Assembly (NCBI RefSeq): GCF_900218035.1 | Contig: NZ_OBMR01000016.1 | Span: 1 to 53,093 of the forward strand | DNA: 53,093 nucleotides | Source of the DNA: Pseudobutyrivibrio ruminis DSM 9787 | Lineage (GTDB): Bacteria; Bacillota; Clostridia; Lachnospirales; Lachnospiraceae | Reading direction: 5' to 3' | Part shown: piece by piece, positions 40,879 through 50,092 of the stretch | Layout of the letters: the number at the start of each line of letters is the position of its first letter | Position numbering within the stretch: position 1 is the stretch's first letter | Position numbers and translations under genes: made by a program | Notes under the pieces: generated by a model | The model's input: only the letters and a program-made list of their open reading frames with translations | The model's database searches: none | Told to the model about the DNA's origin: nothing

Positions 40879-40999
40879 TAGGAATTAATATTTTGAACCT
40901 TTAGTATATAAGTATTAGTCTCTTATAATTTTCTCCTCTTACCCAAATGGTAAGATGCGTATAAATGACAATTTGAATCTGAACTACCCGAGGCTACTT

Positions 41000-41923
41000 T
41001 CAGATTGAAGCCAATATCAAATCTTTAATCTCCTTTTTTGTAACATGCATATACCCCCTCTTCCCCTCGGGTTCAACTATATCATAATAGTAAGCCACTT
41101 TATCATTTAGTTTCGATCCCTTTATGTTAGGGTCAATATTGTCTGATTTTAACATTTCTTCAATAAGTGCCATTGAATCTTTATGGTGAGCAATTCCGTT
41201 TATCTTATTCTTGTCAGGCAAATTCAAAGACATTCTAAATTCTGTTAGGGCTCTATGGAATTTCATTTTAGCCCTTCGAACTTCCGATTCTTTATACTTT
41301 TCCCTATCAGTCATTCCTGATAAATAGAAATTGCCCTCGTCATCATATTCTCTATCACCTTTAATACTTTCTTCACCTATAGAATATATATAGTATGTTC
41401 CATTATCTTCAAAATAAAGCATTATAGCATACCCATCATTTTTTGTGTATGGAATAAATGGTTTTGCTTTAGAAGGTAATGATCTATTAACCAAATCTAC
41501 CATCTTGTTTAGAGTAGTTAATGTCTCATCTAGAGTCTTTTCACAAAATTCATTAAAAGACTGTTGCATTACGATTTTTTCATCTTTAGGAATATAATCA
41601 TAAATCGAAGAAGGATCTATATCTATAACAGAAGCCTCATCTGAACTTAATATATCCTCTTTTTTACAATACTCTACAGGTGATATATCGTCTAATTTCA
41701 TAGGAGTATAATCAACATGTATTCTATAATATTCTTCTTCTGTTATAGGTTCAGCCCACGTATAAGAATATAATGTATGACCTTTTCCCTTACTACAAAA
41801 CTCATCTGCATCTTCTATATCAATTCGATAATCAAATATTTCATCAACATCTATTTCTTGTTCAATAGGTGTGCCCAACTGCCTTTGAATTTTTGCAAAT
41901 ATCTCTTGTTCTTCTTTGTTCAT
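41000..41923 (-). CDS. Unknown protein at the end of the sbcDC-HNH operon
   Basis: 307 residues from ATG 41923 (GAGAGG 8 nt upstream). The protein is acidic in its first half (QEIDVDEIFDYRIDIEDADE) with a beta-rich centre (GYAIMLYFEDNGTYYIYSIG) and basic helical end. No domain recognised. It starts 49 nt after the HNH gene and ends at the operon terminator, so it probably works with the HNH protein. Confidence 0.65.
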   Translation of the reverse strand: MNKEEQEIFAKIQRQLGTPIEQEIDVDEIFDYRIDIEDADEFCSKGKGHTLYSYTWAEPITEEEYYRIHVDYTPMKLDDISPVEYCKKEDILSSDEASVIDIDPSSIYDYIPKDEKIVMQQSFNEFCEKTLDETLTTLNKMVDLVNRSLPSKAKPFIPYTKNDGYAIMLYFEDNGTYYIYSIGEESIKGDREYDDEGNFYLSGMTDREKYKESEVRRAKMKFHRALTEFRMSLNLPDKNKINGIAHHKDSMALIEEMLKSDNIDPNIKGSKLNDKVAYYYDIVEPEGKRGYMHVTKKEIKDLILASI

Positions 41924-41972
41924 ATATATGCCTCTCCACTCAATATATTTTTTCGAATTGCACCATCTATGA

Positions 41973-44159
41973 TTAATATCCTGACGTTTTGTATATGTCA
42001 CGCAGAAGTTGCTCCTCAGATATGTCTAAACCTGCATCATGAAGCAAACTTTTTCTTTTTTCAAACAGTTGTTTTATCAATACGTCATTATCAATACCAT
42101 AATGAATCTTGTTGTGACAATTACTACATAAACAAACTATATTTTCTTCTACATCTAACGAACTATTAAAATCCTCATGAAATTCCATAGGAATCAAATG
42201 ATGTGACTCCACGTATTGTCTATTAGTACTTCTACTTATAAATGTTTCATGTGTAGGATCAATTTCGCATTTAAAATCAGCTAATACCATAGCATTTAAT
42301 CTCTTCCTAGGATCTCGCTTTGGTATATACCTTCCCGCGTTGTCTTTTTCTTCTACGTACTCCTTGGGTTGTGGTGTCCGTTTATATGAGACTTCATCAG
42401 GTATACTTTTTAATTTAGAAATCTCTTTTTCATCAGATGTATCTAATGATTCATATTCATCTATAACATCTGGTTCTAATGCATGAATAACCGTATTATT
42501 TCCTTTATTAGTTATGTTTAGAGTAAAAGAATCTCCTATCATATCTTTTACAGCTCTAACAAATATGTAATTCTGCATGTATGGATTTTTTGTATATAAT
42601 CCAAGTTTTTCACCCACCCAGTTCTTCACCTGTCGTTGTCTCAACAAAAGATTATGCCCTTCTATTGACGGGATAGATAACTCATCTATAATGAAATCTA
42701 ATGTTTCTTCGTCGGAAACCGCAACATATTCGTCTGGATAATATAAAGCTAGTATTCTTGATATAACCTCTCTTAAGTTTTCAAATCCTTCTACAACTTG
42801 CTTTCCGAGAATTAAGTTCATGGTATAAAATGCTAAATCATTTTTTTCATAGTTTGATATTGATGAAAAATCAATATTTTCACCATCTATACAATTTAGG
42901 CATTCTATATTTCTATAGAATAGCAATATACCATCATTATTAAAACCTGCCTTCAATGAATTAATATTTAATGGATATGCCGCCAAAAAAGCATCTATTT
43001 CTTCTTTGTAAGAACTGAACTCTGCTTCGTACCTCTCATAGTTATTTTCTATGATTTCATTTAATTCATTATTGCTAGTATAAATACTATAAAATCGTTT
43101 ATATATTAAAACCAATATTTCAGGCTTACTTATCGCCTTTTTTCTGCTTCCTGTATAATTGATTTTGTCATCTTTTAAAAAACATGCATGCCATTTCCCA
43201 TATCGTATTTCCGTTTTTTTTGAATCTTTTTTATAATCTAATGAATCAAAAATTCCTAAAGGAGTATCTTGATCCATTACAACAAATAAATGATTTTTTT
43301 CATCATCTTCACTAGTTTTAGCGCTGAATCTAGGATTATCCCATAAATCATAAAAATCATTTATGTTTATCTCTACATTACTTCCTGGCACCCAATTTTT
43401 TATCTTTTCTAATGCCTCTTCACGAGCATTTACTAAATATACTTCGGAACGTCCTACACCAGGAAAATTTTTATACATTACCTGGGCAAACAAATAATAA
43501 TCATCTATATTTGTTCTTTTCTTGATTTCATAAAGTTGACCAGCCATACCATAGAATGAATCATTAGGCACTATACCTAATGCACATAATATGTCTCGCT
43601 TAAATTCTGATGAATGAAACTGAGAAAACTTATCTGGAAAAAACATATGTAGATATTTGTGAACCCACATTTGTTTACCTCTTCCATCAAGATTATCTTC
43701 AAGAATCTCTCCAAGCTTTTCAAAATCCTCTACTGATTCAAGTGTACTATTTTCAACATATGTTATACACTGTATAAACTTATTTCTGTATTTCTCACCG
43801 TATGCAAGAGCTTCTTTTTGCCCAATAATTTCATTATTTTTTCCAGCATAATAGTTTCCTTCTTTAGTTTGATGCATAGGCAGTCCGTGTGTATCCTGAC
43901 TCTGAGCAGAACCAAAACATCTAAATTTATCATCATTTCTAAGAGCATAAATCATTCCACCTGGACCATGCTGCCATACCTTATTCCATACTTCTATTCC
44001 GTTATATTTTTTCAACTCACCAGGATTATATAATTTTTTAAAGAGATTCCTATAGCTGACTTGATCTTGAGCCTCCTTTTCTCCTTCATTAATTCCATTT
44101 TTTAAATACAAAAAATCTATTTTTTTAGCAGCTTCTTCAAATTCAATAAATGAACTCAT
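41973..44159 (-). CDS. HNH endonuclease with long N-terminal region (Type IV-like)
   Basis: 728 residues. The C-terminal domain (about 625-728) has the HNH set YVESHHLIPMEFHEDF, EENIVCLCSNCHNKIH, with Cys pairs for structural zinc. The first 600 residues include a helical section (HKYLHMFFPDKFSQFHSSEF), an EVE-like or AT-hook-free central part and an acidic linker; this resembles McrA/GmrSD-like or other sensor-HNH restriction proteins, but I cannot name the sensor. It begins 32 nt after sbcC. GAGGAG precedes the ATG. Confidence 0.7.
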   Translation of the reverse strand: MSSFIEFEEAAKKIDFLYLKNGINEGEKEAQDQVSYRNLFKKLYNPGELKKYNGIEVWNKVWQHGPGGMIYALRNDDKFRCFGSAQSQDTHGLPMHQTKEGNYYAGKNNEIIGQKEALAYGEKYRNKFIQCITYVENSTLESVEDFEKLGEILEDNLDGRGKQMWVHKYLHMFFPDKFSQFHSSEFKRDILCALGIVPNDSFYGMAGQLYEIKKRTNIDDYYLFAQVMYKNFPGVGRSEVYLVNAREEALEKIKNWVPGSNVEININDFYDLWDNPRFSAKTSEDDEKNHLFVVMDQDTPLGIFDSLDYKKDSKKTEIRYGKWHACFLKDDKINYTGSRKKAISKPEILVLIYKRFYSIYTSNNELNEIIENNYERYEAEFSSYKEEIDAFLAAYPLNINSLKAGFNNDGILLFYRNIECLNCIDGENIDFSSISNYEKNDLAFYTMNLILGKQVVEGFENLREVISRILALYYPDEYVAVSDEETLDFIIDELSIPSIEGHNLLLRQRQVKNWVGEKLGLYTKNPYMQNYIFVRAVKDMIGDSFTLNITNKGNNTVIHALEPDVIDEYESLDTSDEKEISKLKSIPDEVSYKRTPQPKEYVEEKDNAGRYIPKRDPRKRLNAMVLADFKCEIDPTHETFISRSTNRQYVESHHLIPMEFHEDFNSSLDVEENIVCLCSNCHNKIHYGIDNDVLIKQLFEKRKSLLHDAGLDISEEQLLRDIYKTSGY

Positions 44160-44191
44160 TTTAGTAAATCTCCTCTATAAAAACATATATA

Positions 44192-46957
44192 TTAAATAAT
44201 CATCTTGATATGACTTCCGCCACTTTTTTCCTTAGTAACAACAACTTGTTTATCAATTCTTTCTTTCAAATCAGCAACATGCGATATGATTCCAACAAGT
44301 CTATTACCTTCTGTTAATCCAGCAAGCGCCTTATATGCCATATCTAAAGCCTCGGGATCAAGTGAACCAAATCCCTCATCAACAAACATAGTATCAATCT
44401 GAATGCCACCAGCAGAAGATTGCACTTCGTCGGAAAGCCCTAGTGCTAAAGATAATGATGCCATAAAAGACTCTCCTCCAGAAAGCGTTTTAACACTTCT
44501 CTCACTTCCGTTATAATGATCCTTTACACCTAAATCTAGCCCACTTTGGCTTTTTGCATTAGCAGCTTCTTTCATTCTCATGAGCTCATACTGCCCGCCC
44601 GACATAGTTAATAATCGTAGATTTGCTCGGTTAATTATCCTGTCAAAATATGTCGTTTGTATATAAGTTTCTAGTTTGACTTTGTCTTTACCTGATAATT
44701 GTCCATTAGCGGTTTCAGAAAGTGCTCTCACCCACTGTAATTTCTGTTCAATCTCAGCAATACTACTTGCCTCATTTTTAATATTTTTTCTTGCTCTTTC
44801 ATTATTTTCGAGACGACCTGCAACAATTTCTTTTTTGTTATAACAGTCAGTTTGCGATTCCTTTAACTCTGCTTGTTTTTCTAGTTCTGCTTGCAGGTCT
44901 GTTGCCTTTGTGGACTTAATTGTGCTTTCATTTTCAGCAATAGCAGCCTTTATACCAGCCACAATCTGCTTCTGGGAAGATAAGTCTTTACTCAAATCAT
45001 CAAAAGCCTTTTGAATAATACTAGACTGATCCATTAAAGACTTTCTTTCTTTTATAGCTGCTTCTTTACTTTCAAATTTAAGACTCTTCTTTAGAGAATT
45101 AAGCTCTTTCTCATTCTCTTTAACTTTTGCTTCTCCAGAAGATACTATCCCGTTCAAATGCTCAATTTCTTTGCCTAATTCAGATATCTCAGTCTCTAAT
45201 TGTGGTACTAATTTATCTAATTCTTCCTTCCTCTTAATCTTTGCATTCTCATCTTTTAGTTTTTTCTCCTCAGATAATTTCTTTGTCTTATTATCGGAAA
45301 TAATAGATGTTATTTTCTGGTTAGCGTCAATTAAGCTCTCTATCTTTAAATGCTTTTTGCATTTTTTATTAAGTTCTTTTTCAACAGCCTCAAGCCCTTT
45401 AATCTTTCCGCTTATATCATTTGCAGAATTATCGCGGATCTTTCGTGCATCATCAGCCTTCTTTTTTGCATCTTTCAATTGTTTATCTGTTGGAACTTTG
45501 TCAGAAAGCATTGCAGGTTGAGGATGAGAGGTAGAGCCACATACTGGACATCTTTCACCATCTACTAACTGTTTAGCGAGGAGGCCAGCTTGTCCAGCTC
45601 TGTAATGACGATCCATTTCCTCATAAAGATGATTTAATTCTGTAAATTTTTTTTCATCTTCCTTATATTGATTCTGAGAATCTTCTAATTCTTCATTAGA
45701 AACAAAAAAAGCTTCTAGTTCATTTGAGAGTTCATCAAGAATATCAGCTTTCTCTTTAAGTTTCTCTATATTACTCGATATTTTTTGAATACGTACGCTG
45801 GTATCTGTAAACGAAGATTGCTCCTCCTTATCCTTCTTTAACTGAGATTCCTTTTTTGCTCTATCTTTCTTTTTTTCTTCTAGTTCCTCTCTAAATAGCT
45901 TATTTTGCTCTTTCGTATTATCTATATCATTCTGTTTATTTATAGCTATATCATAATTAGGCAATTCAGCATCTATTTTGCTAGCCGTATCGTCTAATTT
46001 CTTTCTTTTTGACAAATCCTTCTTTGCTAATTTGAGTTTTCCCTCTAAATCCTTTACTTTAGGCTCCTCAACTTTTAGTTTATCTTTTGAACTTTCCAAT
46101 GCTTCCCGTGCAGTCTTTACAGTTTGTGCCACTCCTATTCTAGTAGAAACTTCCTGTAGTTTATCACTAATCACTTTAAGATCATTTTCCAATTTGGTAT
46201 TAAATTCGCCATCTTGTTCTATAAGTTTATCTAGTAATAAAATAACTTCCTCTGTTGTCATCCTATCTGAAACAGCCTTTTCAACTTCAATAGAGAGAAC
46301 ATCGTCTTTATCAACTTGAATTCCCTTTATATACGCGCCTACCTTAGTTCTTCCAGCAATAACTGATTTAAGCAAATCATGCTGCTTTGAATCTAAGTTT
46401 TTTTGCAATATAAGATAGTTTTCTGTCTTAAAAATATCTCTAAAAATCTTAATTCTTTCTTCCGTTGTAGCTAAGAGTAATTTTAAAAAATCACCTTGTG
46501 CAAGCATTGAAATCTGAGAAAACTGCTCTCTATTTACGCCAAGAATACTTTCGACAGTTGCAGTTACCTCTTTCACTTTTGTTATTACGCGACCATCAGG
46601 CATATGTAGTTCGGCTTCCGCAATTTGTTTTGTTGTACCACCGCCCTTTTTAGCAGGTCGCTCGTAAGCTGGATTACGCTTAACGGTATATATTTCACCC
46701 TTATGCGAAAAGACAAGTTCAACTTCCGTAGGTGTATCAGGCGCTGCATATTTTGATCTAAACATGTCAACTGTCCTATTTTGACCACTTGCTTCACCAA
46801 ATAATGCAAAGCAAATTGCATCAAAAAGAGTTGTTTTACCCGCACCTGTATCTCCAGTAATTAGGTATAATCCCTGATTTCCCAAATCATCCATATTGAC
46901 TTCTGTATATCCTGCATATGGACCAAAAGCAGAAATTCTTAGTTTTAATGGTCTCAT
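44192..46957 (-). CDS. sbcC: Exonuclease subunit SbcC
   Basis: 921 residues, SMC/Rad50-type ATPase. Walker A GDTGAGKTT (about 35), QISMLAQGDFLKLL, two long coiled coils flanking the zinc hook CPVCGS (about 470), signature LSGGESF (about 830) and Walker B TMFVDEGFGSLD (about 855). With SbcD it cuts DNA hairpins and blocked ends. It starts 1 nt after sbcD; its ribosome site GGGAGG lies in the sbcD end. Confidence 0.95.
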   Translation of the reverse strand: MRPLKLRISAFGPYAGYTEVNMDDLGNQGLYLITGDTGAGKTTLFDAICFALFGEASGQNRTVDMFRSKYAAPDTPTEVELVFSHKGEIYTVKRNPAYERPAKKGGGTTKQIAEAELHMPDGRVITKVKEVTATVESILGVNREQFSQISMLAQGDFLKLLLATTEERIKIFRDIFKTENYLILQKNLDSKQHDLLKSVIAGRTKVGAYIKGIQVDKDDVLSIEVEKAVSDRMTTEEVILLLDKLIEQDGEFNTKLENDLKVISDKLQEVSTRIGVAQTVKTAREALESSKDKLKVEEPKVKDLEGKLKLAKKDLSKRKKLDDTASKIDAELPNYDIAINKQNDIDNTKEQNKLFREELEEKKKDRAKKESQLKKDKEEQSSFTDTSVRIQKISSNIEKLKEKADILDELSNELEAFFVSNEELEDSQNQYKEDEKKFTELNHLYEEMDRHYRAGQAGLLAKQLVDGERCPVCGSTSHPQPAMLSDKVPTDKQLKDAKKKADDARKIRDNSANDISGKIKGLEAVEKELNKKCKKHLKIESLIDANQKITSIISDNKTKKLSEEKKLKDENAKIKRKEELDKLVPQLETEISELGKEIEHLNGIVSSGEAKVKENEKELNSLKKSLKFESKEAAIKERKSLMDQSSIIQKAFDDLSKDLSSQKQIVAGIKAAIAENESTIKSTKATDLQAELEKQAELKESQTDCYNKKEIVAGRLENNERARKNIKNEASSIAEIEQKLQWVRALSETANGQLSGKDKVKLETYIQTTYFDRIINRANLRLLTMSGGQYELMRMKEAANAKSQSGLDLGVKDHYNGSERSVKTLSGGESFMASLSLALGLSDEVQSSAGGIQIDTMFVDEGFGSLDPEALDMAYKALAGLTEGNRLVGIISHVADLKERIDKQVVVTKEKSGGSHIKMII

Positions 46958-46958
46958 A

Positions 46959-48089
46959 TTATACCTCCCAAATACTCTCTATTTGATCTTGAACAAATTT
47001 TCTTTGTTCATCTGTCATTGATTGGTTATTTTGCAGTTCAAAGAATTCTTCAAATAATTCTAAAGGTGTCTTATTGTCAATATCCTCAACATCTGAAACA
47101 GTCTGTTGGGTCTGCGTACGCTTATTGTCGTAACTTAGCTTCATCAAATTCGGATATATTATTCGAAGCTTTGCAATCGCATCTAAAACGTCATTTTCAT
47201 CAGTTAAGATTGCATGAATATAATCATCTGTATCCGTATTCTCATAATTCTTCTTTAAAGAGAGTTCATCATATGTTCCTTTGATTTCTCTCATATCGTG
47301 TAAAGGAGTTAATGGGATTTCTGAAATATTTACCTTCGATTTCCCATTTATTTCCACAACAGTTATAGATTTTTCATGATCTTTCTCTGAAAAAGAATAT
47401 TTTATAGGTGTTCCACTATATCTAACTGTATCTCTCTTTATTTTTTGCTTACCATGGAGATGCCCTAAGGCTACATAATCAAAATCATCAAAAACAGAAA
47501 CATCTACAGCATCAAGTCCACCAACAGATACTTCCTCTGAATCACATCTTTCCGACCCTATTATCATTTGATGAGCGACAAGAACATTTATTTCTTCCTT
47601 ATTAATTTCCATGTGACTAATAGCCACTCTACAAGCATCTGTATAATCTAATATTTCTTCATCCGGAAAATAGTTTCTAACAGTTGAAGGTTTAATAAAA
47701 GGTAAAAGATATATATTAACAGTATTCTTTTTGTCATTAAGCTGATAACATTTTGCTTTTCCTTCATAAACAGGTGAAAGATGTATCCCTGAAGCCTCAA
47801 CAAGTTCACCATGATCAGCAAATCTAATAGCAGAATCATGATTACCGCTAATAGCAAAAACTGGAATCTTCTTTTCTGCAAGACTAATTAAAAACTCATC
47901 CCATAATTTCATTGCTTCTTCTGAAGGAATAGATCTATCATATACATCTCCTGCGATAAGGATACCATCTGGTTTTTCTTTTTTTACACAAGTTAGAATC
48001 GATTTAAGAATATATTTTTGATCTTCAATCATCGAAAATTCATTTACTTTTTTTCCAAGATGAAGATCTGAAATGTGAAATAATTTCAT
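46959..48089 (-). CDS. sbcD: Exonuclease subunit SbcD
   Basis: 376 residues, Mre11-type calcineurin-like phosphoesterase. Metal motifs FHISDLHLGK (start), IAGDVYDRS (about 47), AISGNHDSAIR (about 80), VLVAHQM and VALGHLHGKQ (about 215). Forms the nuclease half of SbcCD. AGGGGGT lies 7 nt before the ATG. It heads a four-gene unit (sbcD, sbcC, HNH, unknown) instead of the usual two. Confidence 0.95.
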   Translation of the reverse strand: MKLFHISDLHLGKKVNEFSMIEDQKYILKSILTCVKKEKPDGILIAGDVYDRSIPSEEAMKLWDEFLISLAEKKIPVFAISGNHDSAIRFADHGELVEASGIHLSPVYEGKAKCYQLNDKKNTVNIYLLPFIKPSTVRNYFPDEEILDYTDACRVAISHMEINKEEINVLVAHQMIIGSERCDSEEVSVGGLDAVDVSVFDDFDYVALGHLHGKQKIKRDTVRYSGTPIKYSFSEKDHEKSITVVEINGKSKVNISEIPLTPLHDMREIKGTYDELSLKKNYENTDTDDYIHAILTDENDVLDAIAKLRIIYPNLMKLSYDNKRTQTQQTVSDVEDIDNKTPLELFEEFFELQNNQSMTDEQRKFVQDQIESIWEV

Positions 48090-48246
48090 GAGATACCCCC
48101 TCGTTTATACTAGTTATATTTTATGTTCTCATATTACAAAAGAAGCTGTCCAATAAAATGTCAGCAATTAAATTCATTTTTATCAGGAGTTTTTTAATGA
48201 GATTTTAGATATAAATAACAGAAATCGCCCCATTCCCCTCTAAAAA

Positions 48247-48274
48247 ATTATAGCATATCTAATACCAATGCAAA
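48247..48274 (-). promoter_or_regulatory. Promoter candidate of the sbcDC operon
   Basis: On the minus strand TTTGCA (48269-48274) and TATAAT (48247-48252) are 16 nt apart, about 160 nt before sbcD. Confidence 0.5.
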
Positions 48275-48318
48275 TTATAAGAATACTTCTATTTTCTTAC
48301 TAATATTTACATAAAAAA

Positions 48319-48420
48319 AGCACTAAACCATAATGATTCAGTGCTTACTTTAGCGTGCGTGAGAAGATTCGAACTCCCGACACCTTGGACCGTAGCCAAG
48401 TGCTCTATCCAGCTGAGCTA
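48319..48420 (-). repeat. 102-nt direct repeat, copy 1 (tRNA-Arg 3' part plus terminator)
   Basis: Near-identical to 51824-51925 and of equal length. It holds the AGCACT...AGTGCT terminator (48319-48345), the spacer CTTACTTTAG and the tRNA-Arg(ACG) from D stem to 3' end. Similarity stops at the 5' acceptor strand. Confidence 0.85.
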
Positions 48421-48427
48421 TCTGGTC
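48355..48427 (-). pseudogene. Pseudo-tRNA-Arg(ACG)
   Basis: D arm, anticodon arm (CTTGG/CCAAG, ACG) and T arm match the intact tRNA-Arg at 51860-51932, but the 5' acceptor strand is GACCAGA instead of GTGTGTG and cannot pair with CACGCAC. Position 38 of the anticodon loop is also changed. It cannot fold a normal acceptor stem, so it is a 3' fragment fused to foreign DNA. Confidence 0.85.
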
Positions 48428-48435
48428 ACGATATT

Positions 48436-48510
48436 TCAAGGGCAGCCGTTTTCATTTCTTAATGTTTCTACTATTTCTTTTAATCTGTCGATTTCTGCTA
48501 TGATTACCTC
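48436..48510 (-). pseudogene. mazG-like gene fragment
   Basis: The minus strand reads AEIDRLKEIVETLRNENGCP then a stop. This is the characteristic start of MazG nucleotide pyrophosphohydrolases (..IV..LR..NGCPWDREQTH), broken exactly before the WDREQTH part. The break lies 9-12 nt before the pseudo-tRNA, so a recombination event joined the two. No start codon is left. Confidence 0.55.
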
Positions 48511-48537
48511 TATTAATTATGAAATATTTATAATAAT

Positions 48538-48609
48538 CGGAGTGACGCGATTTGAACGCGCGACTTCTACATCCCGAATGTAGCGCTCTACCATCTGAGC
48601 CACACCCCG
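48538..48609 (-). tRNA. tRNA-Pro(CGG)
   Basis: Acceptor CGGGGTG/CACTCCG, D arm GCTC...GAGC, anticodon stem CTACA/TGTAG with loop TTCGGGA (anticodon CGG), T stem GCGCG/CGCGT with loop TTCAAAT. It is outside the main cluster and upstream of the mazG fragment. Confidence 0.9.
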
Positions 48610-48658
48610 TTTCTATATACTTTAGCATATCTCTTTATATAGGCACAGATTTACATGA

Positions 48659-48931
48659 TTATAATCCTAAAATCAACTTGGCCCTTTCTTCATATGGGAC
48701 TTCTCGATTCCAAAGAATTTCATATATCTTATTAATAGATTCATCCTCTCCGTTATAAAGAGGAGAGAATCGCTCTATTAACCTATATAATTGATAAACC
48801 TTTCCCATAGCAGTATCTTCTGTAGGTTCTTCAGATAAATACTGTTTTCCAAATACTCCTCTAGCAGAATCCAAAAATTCTTCATATCCATCAATTGCTT
48901 CTATAATTATTGTCATTGCCTCTAAATCCAT
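48659..48931 (-). CDS. Small acidic protein, unknown
   Basis: 90 residues (MDLEAMTIIIEAIDGYEEFL, ending NREVPYEERAKLILGL), helical, no named domain. AAAGGAGG precedes the ATG. It follows the Sel1-like gene by 42 nt and is driven by the same shared-box promoter. Confidence 0.65.
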   Translation of the reverse strand: MDLEAMTIIIEAIDGYEEFLDSARGVFGKQYLSEEPTEDTAMGKVYQLYRLIERFSPLYNGEDESINKIYEILWNREVPYEERAKLILGL

Positions 48932-48973
48932 ATGCTTATCCTCCTTTAGAATATTATTTAATAAATTATTAGA

Positions 48974-49558
48974 CTAACTTGCTCTCATTTCATAAAGCTC
49001 ATTTGCAGCAATTAATGCATAATCATCAATTATCCCATGATCGCTCCCAACTGATATTGCTTTTGAAAAGAATTCTTCTGCCGTCTCTAAATTGAGTTCA
49101 CCATGATATCCATACTTATACATCTGCCCTATTCTGCAAAGACTCATAGGATTAAGTGTATTTGCATGTTTCATTCCTAGATGAAAGAACACAAAAGACA
49201 TATCAAAATCTCTTTCAACATAATCACCTTTAAAATATAATTCTCCAATGCAATCAAAACCCATATTGTCGCCAAGCGCTGCGGCTTTAAGATAGCATTT
49301 AAGTGCTTCATATACGAAGTATTCATCCCCTTGAGTCCTTAGAAGCTCGTCCCCTTTGTATACCCATGCATAAGCTTCACCCTCATCAATTAACTTATCA
49401 ATATAAGCCTGGCGTAATAGTTTTATTAGCCCTGGATCATTATCATCATCTAGATTTACTAAGAGATGATTAAGCATATTTCTAACAGCTGTGATATCTC
49501 CTTCTCCTGCTTTTTCAAAGGCTTCACTAAATTCTTCATAATCATTAAAAATTTTCAT
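48974..49558 (-). CDS. Sel1/TPR-like repeat protein
   Basis: 194 residues from ATG 49558 with AGGAGG 7 nt upstream. Repeats of the Sel1 type are visible in the second half: YEALKCYLKAAALGDNMGFD, IGELYFKGDYVERDFDMSFV, IGQMYKYGYHGELNLETAEE, FFSKAISVGS. Such solenoid repeats bind proteins. No signal peptide. It heads the unit with 48659 behind the shared-box promoter 2. Confidence 0.75.
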   Translation of the reverse strand: MKIFNDYEEFSEAFEKAGEGDITAVRNMLNHLLVNLDDDNDPGLIKLLRQAYIDKLIDEGEAYAWVYKGDELLRTQGDEYFVYEALKCYLKAAALGDNMGFDCIGELYFKGDYVERDFDMSFVFFHLGMKHANTLNPMSLCRIGQMYKYGYHGELNLETAEEFFSKAISVGSDHGIIDDYALIAANELYEMRAS

Positions 49559-49608
49559 GTGATTACCTCCTGCGAATTTTTTCAGAATACACATTTCACG
49601 TTTTTCTA

Positions 49609-49668
49609 ATTATAAGTATACTCAAATAGCTAACTATAAAATGGACACCTCGGAAACCGTGATTTTAC
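49609..49668 (-). promoter_or_regulatory. Shared-box promoter, copy 2 (Sel1-like operon)
   Basis: TATAAT (49609-49614, minus strand) lies 20 nt from the box at 49635-49668. The core of 20 nt is identical to copy 1, and the outer GTAAAAT, GG and TCCGAGG are also shared. It starts 51 nt before the gene. Confidence 0.7.
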
Positions 49669-49674
49669 TTGGTT

Positions 49675-49702
49675 GTTTGAGCTGTTTGAGCTGGTTTGAG
49701 CC
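49675..49702. repeat. Tandem repeat GTTTGAGCT x3
   Basis: GTTTGAGCT (49675-49683), GTTTGAGCT (49684-49692) and GTTTGAGCC (49694-49702), period 9-10 bp, just upstream of shared-box promoter 2. Confidence 0.85.
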
Positions 49703-49704
49703 AT

Positions 49705-50079
49705 TTAAATACAAATAAAAAATAAAAAAAGCCCACTTAGGGCTTCATTAAAATAAATTTTGAAGTTACTTTTTTTTACAGTACAATTTGTCAGCTTGAT
49801 AAAGTCACCCTTTTTTAACTCTATTGTCGTTGGCTTATTAATATAGTGAGCCTCTGTTGTTTCTTCTATACTCATTGATGAATCCATGGCAATCTGATAC
49901 CCACAAAAGCTGTTGTTCTCTACGGGTGTAACTATATATCTACCCTCAGGTAAACCTTGTTCTCCCACTTTATATAGCTTATTATCTACCGAGTTTACTT
50001 GGCTTAGTGAGATTGGTCTAAAACAATAAGCAATCATAAGAGTTAAAACTAATAAAAACCTTAGTACTTTCTTCTTCAT
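49705..50079 (-). CDS. Small secreted or membrane-anchored protein with GEY-like module
   Basis: 124 residues from ATG 50079 (GGGAG upstream). KKKVLRFLLVLTLMIAYCF is a signal or membrane anchor. The body (LYKVGEQGLPEGRYIVTPVE, TTIELKKGDFIKLTNCTVKK) is a small beta module like the two in the 6790-9540 protein. The last residues EALSGLFLFFICI are encoded by the terminator hairpin itself, so the normal stop may have been lost by mutation. It overlaps the 50093 gene region. Confidence 0.7.
   Translation of the reverse strand: MKKKVLRFLLVLTLMIAYCFRPISLSQVNSVDNKLYKVGEQGLPEGRYIVTPVENNSFCGYQIAMDSSMSIEETTEAHYINKPTTIELKKGDFIKLTNCTVKKSNFKIYFNEALSGLFLFFICI
49721..49745 (-). terminator. Terminator inside the end of the 49705-50079 gene
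   Basis: AAGCCC (49729-49734) pairs with GGGCTT (49740-49745); a T7 run follows on the minus strand at 49724-49730, before the stop codon at 49705. Transcripts ending here would lack the stop. Confidence 0.8.
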
Positions 50080-50092
50080 GTTGTCTCCCTCT

